From: Exiguobacterium aurantiacum
GTDB lineage: Bacteria; Bacillota; Bacilli; Exiguobacteriales; Exiguobacteriaceae
Direction of reading: 5' to 3'
DNA length: 64,000 bases
Assembly: GCF_024362205.1 (NCBI RefSeq)
Contig: NZ_CP101462.1
Location: forward strand, 1,082,501-1,146,500
Below are positions 8,688 to 17,122 of this stretch, in pieces (positions within the stretch are counted from its first letter, which is position 1; each line of letters begins with the position of its first letter). Below the pieces are notes generated by a model. That model had not been told where the DNA came from, ran no database searches, and saw only the letters and a program-made list of their open reading frames with translations. A program made the position numbers and the translations under genes.

Positions 8688-8701
8688 TGGAAACGTTTTA
8701 T
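8688..8701 (+). promoter_or_regulatory. weak cre-like sequence upstream of ccpA
   Basis: TGGAAACGTTTTAT matches the cre consensus TGWAARCGYTWWCA at 11 of 14 positions, just after the aroA stop and about 105 nt before ccpA. Autoregulation is possible but the match is weak. Confidence 0.25.
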
Positions 8702-8803
8702 ATAGCGTGAAGACAGGGTAAAATGATGACAGATACCTGTCTTCCTTTTTTGACACGTTTTTTGAAAATCGTTTGAAAATCATTGCTTGTAGGAGGAGTT
8801 TTA

Positions 8804-9817
8804 ATGAATAGTAACAATGTAACGATCTATGATGTCGCACGAGAAGCCGGGGTGTCGATGGCAACCGTCTCACGCGTCGTCAATGGAAACCCGAACGTCA
8901 AGCCGACGACCCGCAAGAAAGTCCAGGACGCAATCGACCGTCTCGGCTATCGCCCGAACGCCGTCGCGCGTGGACTGGCCAGCAAGAAGACGACGACGGT
9001 CGGCGTCATCGTCCCTGATATCTCGAATATCTTCTTCGCAGACCTTGCGCGCGGCATCGAGGACGTCGCAACGATGTACAAGTACAACATCATCCTCGGG
9101 AACTCGGACTCGAACCGTGACAAAGAGATTCATTTGTTGAACACATTGCTCGGAAAACAAGTCGACGGCATCATTTTCATGGGTGGTCGTCTGCACGAAG
9201 ACCTCGTCAACGAGTTTAAAAAGTCACCAGTCCCAATCGTTCTCGCGGCGACACTCAACCAAGGGTATGACCTCCCTGCGGTCAACATCGATTATGAGCA
9301 AGCGGCATACGATGCGACCGAAATGTTGATTGGCCACGGTCATAAACAAGTCGGCTTCATCACAGGTCCACTCGAGCAACAAATCAATGGCGAGAAGAAA
9401 TTCTCTGGTTACCGCCGTGCCCTTGACGACGCCGGACTCCCGTTCCGTGAGAATGACGTCGTCCTTGGGAATTACACGTATGCATCAGGCCTCGAGGCGA
9501 TGCAGAAGATGCTCGAACGTGACGATTGCCCGAAAGCAATTTTCGCCGGTACGGATGAGATGGCACTCGGTGTCATTCACGCGATTCAAGACGCCGGTTT
9601 CTCGGTCCCGAACGATTTTGAGGTCGTCGGCCATGATAACACGCGTCTCGCTACGATGATTCGTCCGAAATTGACGACGGTCGTCCAACCGATGTATGAC
9701 ATCGGTGCCGTCGCGATGCGTCTCTTGACGAAAATTTTGAACGCGGAAGAAGTCGAAGAGAAGAACGTCGTCTTGCCGCACCGCATCGAACGTCGCGATT
9801 CGGTACGTCAAGACTGA
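8804..9817 (+). CDS. ccpA: catabolite control protein A
   Basis: A LacI/GalR-family regulator of 337 residues. The N-terminal helix-turn-helix and hinge ([20 protein letters not shown], then [15 protein letters not shown]) bind cre sites. The periplasmic-binding-protein-like core binds HPr-Ser46-P as corepressor. In Bacillales it represses alternative carbon use and activates overflow metabolism. The ATG at 8804 has AGGAGGAG 5 nt upstream; an in-frame ATG at 8783 precedes that site and is rejected. Position after aroA is the same as in B. subtilis. Strong cre matches elsewhere in this window (12334, 40993, 44509, 55632) are its likely targets. Confidence 0.96.
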   Translation: MNSNNVTIYDVAREAGVSMATVSRVVNGNPNVKPTTRKKVQDAIDRLGYRPNAVARGLASKKTTTVGVIVPDISNIFFADLARGIEDVATMYKYNIILGNSDSNRDKEIHLLNTLLGKQVDGIIFMGGRLHEDLVNEFKKSPVPIVLAATLNQGYDLPAVNIDYEQAAYDATEMLIGHGHKQVGFITGPLEQQINGEKKFSGYRRALDDAGLPFRENDVVLGNYTYASGLEAMQKMLERDDCPKAIFAGTDEMALGVIHAIQDAGFSVPNDFEVVGHDNTRLATMIRPKLTTVVQPMYDIGAVAMRLLTKILNAEEVEEKNVVLPHRIERRDSVRQD

Positions 9818-9868
9818 ATAAAAATCCCCTTGCCTGTCGGAGTCACTCCGCGGACGAGGGGATTTTTT
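9818..9868. terminator. bidirectional terminator ccpA / acuC
   Basis: Outer stem AAAAATCCCC / GGGGATTTTT with an inner imperfect stem. Both flanks provide U-tracts and it overlaps the acuC stop codon. Confidence 0.85.
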
Positions 9869-11036
9869 AGACATATATTGATTTGCGATCGTTCGAAATG
9901 AACGGCCAGAACGCCCGTTTCGTCACTTCCCAATTCTTCTCCTCGATCTGTTGGCGTCGGGGAATATGTTGGAACGTGTACGGATGGTCATCCCAGCATG
10001 TCGGCAAGGCTAAATCCGCTTTGTCCTGCCACTGCTCGATCCATTCGGGCGGAATGTCGCCGCTGTACGGCGCCTCGCGCGTCAGTCCGGCCCACACTTG
10101 CGCCCAGGCGCGTGGCACCGTCCGATACCAATCATACCCTCCGCCACCGAGGGCGACGAGTCTTCCTTCCGTATACTCATCGGCAAGTCGAGAGGCGATT
10201 TGAGGAATCTGTTCGAACGTCCGAATCGTCGAGGCAAGGTGCGTCAACGGATCGAACGCATGGGCATCGGCCCCGTTCTGCGTCACGATGATATCCGGCT
10301 TGAACCATTCGCACGCTTCCCGGAACACTGTCTCGTAACAGCGCAAGAAAGACTCGTCTTGGGTGAACGCATCGACCGGGACGTTCCAGCTATAGCCGTA
10401 CCCATTCCCGTTGCCGCGCTCTGTGACGGCTCCTGTTCCCGGGAACAGGTAGCGGCCGGTCTCGTGGATGGATAACGTCATCACATCGTCATCGTCATAG
10501 AACAGCCATTGGACGCCGTCTCCGTGGTGGGCGTCAGTATCGACATAGAGGACCCGGCTGCCGTACGCTTTACGGACGTGGGCGATGGCGACGGCCGCGT
10601 CGTTATACACGCAAAATCCGGACGCTTTTCGTCTCATCCCGTGATGCAGTCCGCCTCCGACGTGGAAGGCACGCTCCAGTTTGCCGCTCGCGACCAAATC
10701 GAGCGCGTGGACGGTGCCCCCGACGAGCCGGGCCGCCCCTTCATGAATCGTTGGGAAAATCGGAGTGTCTTCCGTCCCGAGGCCGAACTTGTTTGCTTTC
10801 AACGTCGACAGCTCACCTGCCGCCGCCGCTTGGACCGCCTCGATATAGTCGAGGTCGTGGACGAGGGCGAGCGACTCGATCGATGCAAGGGGTGGGGCAA
10901 TACACTCGGAGGCTTGGAGCTTGCCTGAGGCGATCAGGAGGGACGTCGTCAGCTTCAGGCGAATCGGATTGAATGGATGGTCCTCGTGGAAACGGTACGA
11001 ATTCTCGTTCTCCCCGAATATGTAGGCCGGTCTCAT
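9867..11036 (-). CDS. acuC: acetoin utilisation deacetylase AcuC (class I HDAC-like)
   Basis: A 389-residue zinc-dependent deacetylase. Family motifs seen: HEDHPFNP near the start, GGGLHHGMRRKASGFCVYND, the metal-binding YVDTDAHHGDGV, and GGGGYDW. In B. subtilis AcuC removes the acetyl group that AcuA places on acetyl-CoA synthetase, reactivating it. Its ATG overlaps the acuB stop codon (ATGA), so the two genes are translationally coupled. It is the last gene of acuABC, transcribed away from acsA and ending in a terminator shared with ccpA. Confidence 0.95.
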   Translation of the reverse strand: MRPAYIFGENENSYRFHEDHPFNPIRLKLTTSLLIASGKLQASECIAPPLASIESLALVHDLDYIEAVQAAAAGELSTLKANKFGLGTEDTPIFPTIHEGAARLVGGTVHALDLVASGKLERAFHVGGGLHHGMRRKASGFCVYNDAAVAIAHVRKAYGSRVLYVDTDAHHGDGVQWLFYDDDDVMTLSIHETGRYLFPGTGAVTERGNGNGYGYSWNVPVDAFTQDESFLRCYETVFREACEWFKPDIIVTQNGADAHAFDPLTHLASTIRTFEQIPQIASRLADEYTEGRLVALGGGGYDWYRTVPRAWAQVWAGLTREAPYSGDIPPEWIEQWQDKADLALPTCWDDHPYTFQHIPRRQQIEEKNWEVTKRAFWPFISNDRKSIYV

Positions 11037-11665
11037 TGGGACATCTCCGGACCGAGCACGTCGAAACCTTCACGCTTCAATCGTTCGATGATGCGGAGCG
11101 GATTCATCGTCTGGACGCGGAACGAGATGATCCGTTTGTACGGGTCGGCCGTCGGATGGACGAACACGTTGATGATGTTCACGTTCGTCTTGGCGAGAAG
11201 ACGCGTCACTTTCTCGAGCGTGCCGGTCGTATTCTCGACTAAGATTTCAATTTGCGAACTCGGTTCGAGTGCACCGGTCAATTGAACGAAGTACCGCAAC
11301 AAGTCCGTCTCGGTCAACACACCGACGAGTTTGCCTTGTTCGATGATCGGAAGACATGTCAAACGATATTCATAAAACAGAGCGGCCGCATCCTCAAAAA
11401 AATCGTACGGATGCGCCGTGGTCACATCCTGCCGCATGATGCTCGAGACTGGGTTTTTAAAGTCGGCGCTCTCGCTTTCGGGGTGGAACACACTCGTCGC
11501 ACCGCTCATCTCGAACTGGCCGACGATTCCGACGACTTGACGGGCCGGATTCGTGACGATGAGATGGCGCACTTTATGGTCGCGCATGAGCTTGGCCGCA
11601 TGGGCGATCGTATTAGTCGGCTGAATCGTCACGACATGACGATTCATCATTTGTTCAATCAGCAT
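11033..11665 (-). CDS. acuB: AcuB, CBS-pair plus ACT domain protein
   Basis: 210 residues. Two CBS motifs occupy about residues 1-130 (MNRHVVTIQPTNTIAHAA; LTCLPIIEQGKLVGVLTETD) and an ACT domain occupies about 135-205 (EILVENTTGTLEKVTRLLA). Such modules bind adenine nucleotides and small ligands, so AcuB probably adjusts AcuA or AcuC activity to energy state; the exact role is unproven. AAGGAGG at 11672-11678 precedes the ATG by 7 nt. It sits between acuA (12-nt gap) and acuC (4-nt overlap). Confidence 0.92.
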   Translation of the reverse strand: MLIEQMMNRHVVTIQPTNTIAHAAKLMRDHKVRHLIVTNPARQVVGIVGQFEMSGATSVFHPESESADFKNPVSSIMRQDVTTAHPYDFFEDAAALFYEYRLTCLPIIEQGKLVGVLTETDLLRYFVQLTGALEPSSQIEILVENTTGTLEKVTRLLAKTNVNIINVFVHPTADPYKRIISFRVQTMNPLRIIERLKREGFDVLGPEMSQ

Positions 11666-11677
11666 CCAGATTCCTCC

Positions 11678-12307
11678 TTAGTCATACATGAACCGGCGTC
11701 GCAGCCGGAGTGAATCGAAGTGGTCGATCGTCTCTTGACGGACGTTTTGGCCGATTCGTGCCATCAGACAATTGGCCGGGTGCGAGGCGATTTCCGGGTC
11801 GTCGGTCGGGAAGAAGACGAGCCCGCCGTGGTTCATCATCTTCTCCATCACTTTTCGGTAATCCCAAATGGAGAGCCCGCTTCCTTTTAGGTCCCAGTGC
11901 CAATAATATTCTGTCGTCAAAATCAAAAAGTCGTCCATATGCGGGTCCAACATTGATACCTCTAGGAGCTGTTTTCCGATTCGTTGACCGCGGTAGCGCG
12001 GGCTCACTTCAATGGCACCGAGCTCAAGAATATACGGGTCGTTTCCTTCGCTCCAACGTTCATATGGGTCTGGATATAAATACGTCACGTAGCCGATGAC
12101 AAGATCATCGACGCGGGCCACGATGATGCGGCCTTCCTTCAAGTCAGCGATTTCGACGAGTGCCTTATGTTGGTCCTCTGGTTCACGAAATGCAGTCAAT
12201 CCCTCATCGAGGCAATACGTCGCCAGTACATCACTCTCGATGGGTCCATCGATGATTACGGCTCCGAGTGAGGTTTCCCACACCTTTGAATGATATTGTT
12301 TTTCCAT
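11678..12307 (-). CDS. acuA: protein acetyltransferase AcuA (GNAT)
   Basis: A 209-residue GNAT acetyltransferase. The acetyl-CoA-binding segment is IEVSPRYRGQRIGKQLLE (about residues 97-114), followed by the LTTEYYWHWDLKG segment. AcuA acetylates the active-site lysine of AcsA and switches it off; the target lysine lies in the divergent neighbour acsA (about K545). AAAGGTGG precedes the ATG at 12307. It is the first gene of acuABC, and its -10 is overlapped by a near-perfect cre, so glucose should repress it. Confidence 0.94.
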   Translation of the reverse strand: MEKQYHSKVWETSLGAVIIDGPIESDVLATYCLDEGLTAFREPEDQHKALVEIADLKEGRIIVARVDDLVIGYVTYLYPDPYERWSEGNDPYILELGAIEVSPRYRGQRIGKQLLEVSMLDPHMDDFLILTTEYYWHWDLKGSGLSIWDYRKVMEKMMNHGGLVFFPTDDPEIASHPANCLMARIGQNVRQETIDHFDSLRLRRRFMYD

Positions 12308-12332
12308 GGAGTCACCACCTTTTCCATCTTCT

Positions 12333-12347
12333 ATTATAGCGCTTTCA
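12333..12347 (-). promoter_or_regulatory. cre site overlapping the acuABC -10
   Basis: Read on the minus strand, TGAAAGCGCTATAA (12334-12347) matches cre TGWAARCGYTWWCA at 13 of 14 positions. TATAAT, the likely acuABC -10, occupies 12333-12338, so CcpA binding would block polymerase. The site is also about 50 bp upstream of the acsA -35. Confidence 0.8.
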
Positions 12348-12388
12348 TTCCACTTCGTTCACGCTCTTTTGGAGATTTTGGAAATTCA

Positions 12389-12417
12389 TTGATTTGTCAC
12401 AATATTAACACTATACT
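12389..12417 (+). promoter_or_regulatory. promoter of acsA
   Basis: TTGATT (12389-12394), 17-bp spacer, TATACT (12412-12417), 45 nt upstream of the acsA start. Confidence 0.6.
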
Positions 12418-12462
12418 GAAAGTGGTTATACCATTCATTACAGGGGAGGCGAATCTTTAGCG

Positions 12463-14169
12463 ATGGAAAAATTGAAAGCGTTATCAGGGGAACATCAATT
12501 GTCGTCGTATGAAGAGGCTTGTCAGTCGTTCGAGTGGACACAAGCAGAAGCATTATTTTCTTGGAATTTGACGGGGAACGTCAACATGGCATACGAGGCG
12601 ATCGACCGTCACGCCGAAGGTGAACTTGCCACCAAACTGGCATTGCTCTATTTCGATGGGGAACGAGAAGAGCGCTATACGTATGTAGATATGAAACGAG
12701 AGAGCAATCGGTCCGGGAACGTTCTGAAATCGGTTGGAGTGGAGAAAGGCGACCGCGTCTTCATCTTCATGCCACGGAGTCCAGAACTTTATTTTATTTT
12801 GCTCGGCGCACTCAAACTTGGCGCCATCGTCGGTCCGTTGTTCGAGGCGTTCATGGAACAAGCCGTCCACGACCGTCTGCTCGACTCGGAAGCGAAAGTC
12901 ATCGTGACGACCGAGGCGCTCTTGCCGCGCATCCCGGTCGATCAACTCCCACACTTGGAGACGATTCTCATCGTCGGTGACGGGGTGGAAGAGTCAGGGA
13001 AAATCATCGACTATCGTAAGTTGGCGAGTGACGCCTCGACCGACCTGGACATCACATGGGTCGACCGTGAGGACGGCATGATCTTACATTATACGTCAGG
13101 CTCGACCGGGAAGCCGAAAGGCGTCTTGCACGTCCATAACGCCATGGTGCAACACTTGATGACAGGCAAATGGGTGCTCGACTTGCAACCGGACGATATT
13201 TACTGGTGCACGGCTGACCCGGGCTGGGTGACGGGAACGAGTTACGGGATCTTCGCACCGTTCTTGAACGGGGCGACGAACGTGATCGTCGGGGGACGGT
13301 TCAATCCTGAGTTTTGGTATTCGGTCATCGAACGGTTCGGGGTCACGGTCTGGTACAGTGCGCCGACGGCGTTCCGGATGCTCATGGGTGCTGGAGAAGA
13401 GGCGTTTGAGAAGTATGACTTGTCGTCTCTCCGCCACATCCTTTCGGTCGGTGAACCGCTCAACCCGGAAGTCATTCGTTGGGGGAACGAATCGTTCGGG
13501 TTGCGGATTCACGATACGTGGTGGATGACGGAGACCGGAGCGATGATGATTTGTAACTATCCGACGATGGATATCAAACCGGGTTCGATGGGCAAAGCCA
13601 TCCCGGGTTGTGAAGCCGCAATTTTAGACGACCGCGGTCAACCGCTCCCGCCGCATCGAATGGGTAATTTGGCGCTCAAGACGCCGTGGCCGTCGATGAT
13701 GCGGAAGATTTGGAAGAACGATGCCAAGTATGAGAGCTACTTCTGGGGCGACTGGTACGTCTCGGGCGACTCCGCCTATATGGACGAAGACGGTTACTTC
13801 TGGTTCCAAGGCCGCGTCGATGACGTCATTATGACGGCGGGCGAACGGGTCGGTCCGTTCGAGGTCGAGAGTCGTCTTGTCGAGCACCCGGCAGTCGCCG
13901 AGGCAGGGGTTATCGGGAAACCGGACCCGGTCCGCGGGGAGATTATCAAGGCGTTCATCGCGCTTCGTAAAGGCTATGAGCCGTCAGATGAGTTGAAGGC
14001 GGAGATTCAAAAGTTCGTCAAGGAAGGTCTCGCGGCCCATGCGGCCCCGCGTGAGATTGAGTTCAAAGACAAGCTTCCGAAAACGCGAAGCGGGAAAATC
14101 ATGCGTCGTGTCTTGAAGGCTTGGGAATTGAACCTTGAGACAGGTGACTTATCGACAATGGAAGATTGA
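12463..14169 (+). CDS. acsA: acetyl-CoA synthetase
   Basis: AcsA converts acetate, ATP and CoA to acetyl-CoA through acetyl-AMP, allowing growth on excreted acetate. It has 568 residues with the ANL-superfamily core: phosphate loop YTSGSTGKPKGV, the SAPTAFRMLM segment, WWMTETGA, and YVSGDSAYMDEDGYFWFQGR. The C-terminal lid has PKTRSGKIMRR, whose lysine (about K545) is catalytic and is the AcuA target. GGGGAGG at 12443-12449 precedes ATG 12463 by a rather long 13 nt; no other in-frame start is better placed. Divergent acuABC and the intervening cre give a transcriptional and post-translational control unit as in B. subtilis. Confidence 0.96.
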   Translation: MEKLKALSGEHQLSSYEEACQSFEWTQAEALFSWNLTGNVNMAYEAIDRHAEGELATKLALLYFDGEREERYTYVDMKRESNRSGNVLKSVGVEKGDRVFIFMPRSPELYFILLGALKLGAIVGPLFEAFMEQAVHDRLLDSEAKVIVTTEALLPRIPVDQLPHLETILIVGDGVEESGKIIDYRKLASDASTDLDITWVDREDGMILHYTSGSTGKPKGVLHVHNAMVQHLMTGKWVLDLQPDDIYWCTADPGWVTGTSYGIFAPFLNGATNVIVGGRFNPEFWYSVIERFGVTVWYSAPTAFRMLMGAGEEAFEKYDLSSLRHILSVGEPLNPEVIRWGNESFGLRIHDTWWMTETGAMMICNYPTMDIKPGSMGKAIPGCEAAILDDRGQPLPPHRMGNLALKTPWPSMMRKIWKNDAKYESYFWGDWYVSGDSAYMDEDGYFWFQGRVDDVIMTAGERVGPFEVESRLVEHPAVAEAGVIGKPDPVRGEIIKAFIALRKGYEPSDELKAEIQKFVKEGLAAHAAPREIEFKDKLPKTRSGKIMRRVLKAWELNLETGDLSTMED

Positions 14170-14211
14170 ACGACAAAAGGTCGACACGCGATGTGTCGAC
14201 CTTTCTTGTCG
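14170..14211. terminator. bidirectional terminator acsA / PBP
   Basis: Perfect stem AAAGGTCGACAC / GTGTCGACCTTT with loop GCGAT, extended by CGACAA / TTGTCG outside. It lies between the converging stop codons. Confidence 0.8.
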
Positions 14212-14213
14212 GG

Positions 14214-16709
14214 TTAGGCGCCGTCTGCAGCTTCGGCGTCTTCTTTTTTCTTCTCTTCCTCAGCCTTTTTCTCGGCCTCAGCTTTCTTTTTAGCTTCTTC
14301 TTCAGCTTTCTTCTTATCAGCTTCAGCTTTTTTCTTCGCTTCCGCTTCCGCTTTCTTCTTGTCAGCTTCCGCTTTTGCTTTAGCGTCAGCGGCTGCTTTT
14401 TCTTTCGCAGCAGCGTCAGCTTCTTGTTTTTCTTTTTCAGCCTCTTGTTTCTTCTCTTCAGCTTCTTCTTTCTTCTTCGCCTTTTCTTCGGCTTTCTTCT
14501 TCGCTTCCTCTTCTTTCTTCTTCTCTTCGACTTTTTTCTTCTCAGAGAATGAGCCAGAGTCACCGAAGTCGCTTGCTTTTACGCTAGCTGGTTGAACGAA
14601 GCGGGCGTTCGAGTTAAATACTTCTGGACGATCGAGGTAGACGTTGTTGGCAATTTTAGACCACATACCTTGTGTCCGTTGATAGTAACGGCCATAAGCG
14701 CCTCCGTCGGTCAAACCATTTTCTTTATCGTAACCTGTCCATACAGCGAGCGTGACACCCGGTGTCGAACCGACCAAATACGAGTCGCGAATATCCTGAG
14801 TGGTACCGGTTTTACCCATCCAGTCGCCAGGAACGTTCAAGAGTGATTTGGCGTACGTCGCTGTTCCTGACGTGTAGACGTCGCGGAGCATATCAACAAT
14901 GAGATACGCGGTGCGGTCGGAGTAGATACGTGTTTTTTTCGGATTCTTCTCGTAAATCACCTCGCCTTGATATTCGACGCGGTCGATGATATACGGTTCG
15001 ACGTGTTCACCGCCGTTGGCGAGCATGGCATAACCCGATGCGAGTGACGCGAGTGAGACGGAGCTGACACCTAGCGCCATCGATGGTGCATCACGCGTGT
15101 CGTCTGGAACGTTCATACCCATTTGAATCAATTTCTCGGTATCACTTCTAAAATCATTTTGTTCTTCGTAAATTTTTACTGCCGGGACGTTTCGCGATTG
15201 CTTCAGTGCGTCACGCGCCGTCATCGGCCCTCTAAATGTACGGTCCTCATTTCGAACTGGGATCGTATTCGGGTTTGTACCATTTCGATACTTATATTCT
15301 TCATCGACGATGACTGTGTCCGTCGTGATGAGTCCTTTCTCGATCGCATTTGCGTAAACAAGAAGGGGTTTTGCTGTCGATCCGATTTGACGCTTCATAA
15401 GGCGGGCGCGGTTGTAATCATCAGCTTTGCCGTTCACATAACGACCGCCGACGAATCCGAGGATGCGGCCGGTCTTGTTGTCGAGCATGATGGCTGCCGT
15501 TTGCTCCGGTCCTTGCTCAGGATCGACGTTTGGAGAGTTATTTGGTCCGAAGTTGTTAACGTTCCGGGCCGGTTGTTGCATCGATTCATGCACTTCTTTA
15601 TCGAGCGATAAGTGAATCTTGTAACCACCTTGACGGAGTGCGTTGTGGGCGCGCCGTCCGTATGTGTTTGTGATCTCGTTTCGGTCGTCTGCACTCAATT
15701 CGTTCAAGTTAACGCCGTCTTGTTTAAGCATATGATCCCGAACGATAATGAGGGCATCTTCTTCAGCCCATTGCACAACATACGGATAGCGATCACGCGG
15801 CTTCGATTGCGTCTTCATGAAGTCTTGCGTGATGTCGTAGTTGTACGCGGCGTCATAGTCTTCTTTTGTGATTTTGCCGGCGACATACATCCGGTTGAGT
15901 ACTGTCTTCATCCGATTGATGGCCGGTGACACGTCCTCTTTGATGACACCGCCTTGATAATACGGTGTATACAGGAACGGGTTTTTCGGGATCCCGGCAA
16001 GGAAAGCGGCTTGTGGCAACGTCAACTTCTCGGCCGATGTGTTGAACACGCCGCGAGCGGCTGCTTCAATCCCTGAGATGTTGCGTCCCATCGAGTTCCG
16101 TCCGAACGAGACGACGTTCAAGTACGCGTTCAAGATCTCATCTTTGTTCATCGCTTTCTCGAGACGAAGGGCGAGTAAAATCTCTTTCGCTTTTCGTTCG
16201 AACGACACTTCGTTCGTCAGCATTTGGTTCTTGATGAGCTGTTGAGTGAGCGTTGAGCCGCCGGTCCGATCTTCAGACCCGGTCGCTTCTTGTAAGATGG
16301 CACGGAGCGTCGCTTTCGGGACGACACCATCGTGTTCGTAGAACTCGACGTCCTCTGTGGCGAGTAACGCGTCGACGACGAACGGAGAGACTTTCTCGAC
16401 GTCGACAGGAACCCGTACTTCATCCGTCGTATAGTTTCCGATTCGTTCACCGCTTCCAAAATAAATGTCAGAAGTCGACGAGTAGGTGTTGATTTGTGAC
16501 GTCATCGTCTTATATGCGGGTGTCGGCATATCCTTGACGAGTGAAGCGAAATACCCCGCTCCAATCCCGGTGCCTAAAAATCCAATGAGGACGACAGAAA
16601 TGATGGTGAGGAGTAGCACGTTCCACGACACATCATAAAAAACATTGGCATAACGGCGGGCTTTCAAGGACTTTGGTTGGTTCCATATGTCTCGAATCTT
16701 TTGCAGCAT
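14214..16709 (-). CDS. class A penicillin-binding protein with Lys/Glu/Ala-rich tail
   Basis: An 831-residue bifunctional peptidoglycan synthase. A cytoplasmic N-terminus and one membrane anchor (about 30-55) are followed by a GT51 glycosyltransferase domain (catalytic Glu in TEDVEFYEHDG, about 119; RTGGSTLTQQL). The transpeptidase domain has S444-TAK, SRN at 506-508 and KTGTT from 633. Residues about 723-831 form an uninterrupted Lys/Glu/Ala tract that would lie outside the membrane. The ATG at 16709 has AGGAGG about 6 nt upstream, and a TGcTATAAT extended -10 (16760-16768, minus strand) lies about 50 nt upstream. Long low-complexity C-terminal tails are known on other Bacillales PBPs. Which numbered PBP it matches cannot be settled here. 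Confidence 0.92.
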   Translation of the reverse strand: MLQKIRDIWNQPKSLKARRYANVFYDVSWNVLLLTIISVVLIGFLGTGIGAGYFASLVKDMPTPAYKTMTSQINTYSSTSDIYFGSGERIGNYTTDEVRVPVDVEKVSPFVVDALLATEDVEFYEHDGVVPKATLRAILQEATGSEDRTGGSTLTQQLIKNQMLTNEVSFERKAKEILLALRLEKAMNKDEILNAYLNVVSFGRNSMGRNISGIEAAARGVFNTSAEKLTLPQAAFLAGIPKNPFLYTPYYQGGVIKEDVSPAINRMKTVLNRMYVAGKITKEDYDAAYNYDITQDFMKTQSKPRDRYPYVVQWAEEDALIIVRDHMLKQDGVNLNELSADDRNEITNTYGRRAHNALRQGGYKIHLSLDKEVHESMQQPARNVNNFGPNNSPNVDPEQGPEQTAAIMLDNKTGRILGFVGGRYVNGKADDYNRARLMKRQIGSTAKPLLVYANAIEKGLITTDTVIVDEEYKYRNGTNPNTIPVRNEDRTFRGPMTARDALKQSRNVPAVKIYEEQNDFRSDTEKLIQMGMNVPDDTRDAPSMALGVSSVSLASLASGYAMLANGGEHVEPYIIDRVEYQGEVIYEKNPKKTRIYSDRTAYLIVDMLRDVYTSGTATYAKSLLNVPGDWMGKTGTTQDIRDSYLVGSTPGVTLAVWTGYDKENGLTDGGAYGRYYQRTQGMWSKIANNVYLDRPEVFNSNARFVQPASVKASDFGDSGSFSEKKKVEEKKKEEEAKKKAEEKAKKKEEAEEKKQEAEKEKQEADAAAKEKAAADAKAKAEADKKKAEAEAKKKAEADKKKAEEEAKKKAEAEKKAEEEKKKEDAEAADGA

Positions 16710-16759
16710 GACAGCCTCCTTAATATGGTGTAAAACTATTTTGGACAGTAATATATACG

Positions 16760-16768
16760 ATTATAGCA
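16760..16768 (-). promoter_or_regulatory. extended -10 promoter of the class A PBP
   Basis: On the minus strand, TGcTATAAT, 51 nt upstream of the PBP start codon. Confidence 0.55.
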
Positions 16769-16827
16769 CAAGTCTTTGCTGACCTTACCCCGAATCGACT
16801 GTCGGATGCAAGTTTCCATCTTCTTGG

Positions 16828-16855
16828 TTGACAATTTGGAAATGGAACTTATAAA
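16828..16855 (+). promoter_or_regulatory. promoter of the tyrS T-box leader
   Basis: Consensus TTGACA (16828-16833), 16-bp spacer, TATAAA (16850-16855). Confidence 0.75.
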
Positions 16856-16869
16856 ATGTAAAGCATAGT

Positions 16870-17098
16870 CTATATAAAAAGACGCTATGAAGAAAGCGAA
16901 GTAGTCGACTGACCGCTTGTCCAGAAAGCTAGTGGGTGCTGTGAACTAGCCAATGTCAGCCGATGAATTACACTTTTGGAGCGTGCCGTTTGGCCGGGTC
17001 GAGACCGTTATCTCTCGCTACAAGTGGCCACAGCTGTGGCAATTAGGGTGGTACCGCGGAATCTCCGTCCCTTCTCAATATGAGAAGGGGCGTTTTTT
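16870..17098 (+). promoter_or_regulatory. tyrosine T-box riboswitch
   Basis: The leader senses uncharged tRNA-Tyr. The T-box core AGGGTGGTACCGCG is at 17045-17058. Stem I runs from about 16885. The specifier is read as TAC (16969-16971) in GAATTACAC, a tyrosine codon. A terminator hairpin follows (CCCTTCTCA / TGAGAAGGG, 17069-17089) with T6. Uncharged tRNA-Tyr would stabilise the competing antiterminator and let transcription reach tyrS. It fills most of the 413-nt gap between the PBP and tyrS starts; 16769-16827 shows nothing recognisable. Confidence 0.93.
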
Positions 17099-17122
17099 AT
17101 GTCAATCGAAGGAGTGGAACAG

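Noticed and set aside
14099-14563. Minus-strand ORF of 154 residues almost entirely Lys and Arg
   Set aside because: It is another frame of the Lys/Glu/Ala tail codons of the class A PBP and has no ribosome site.
14166-14595. Plus-strand Phe/Ser/Ala-rich ORFs that look like membrane proteins
   Set aside because: Antisense reading of AAG/GAA/GCT-rich codons of the PBP tail; hydrophobicity is a composition effect.
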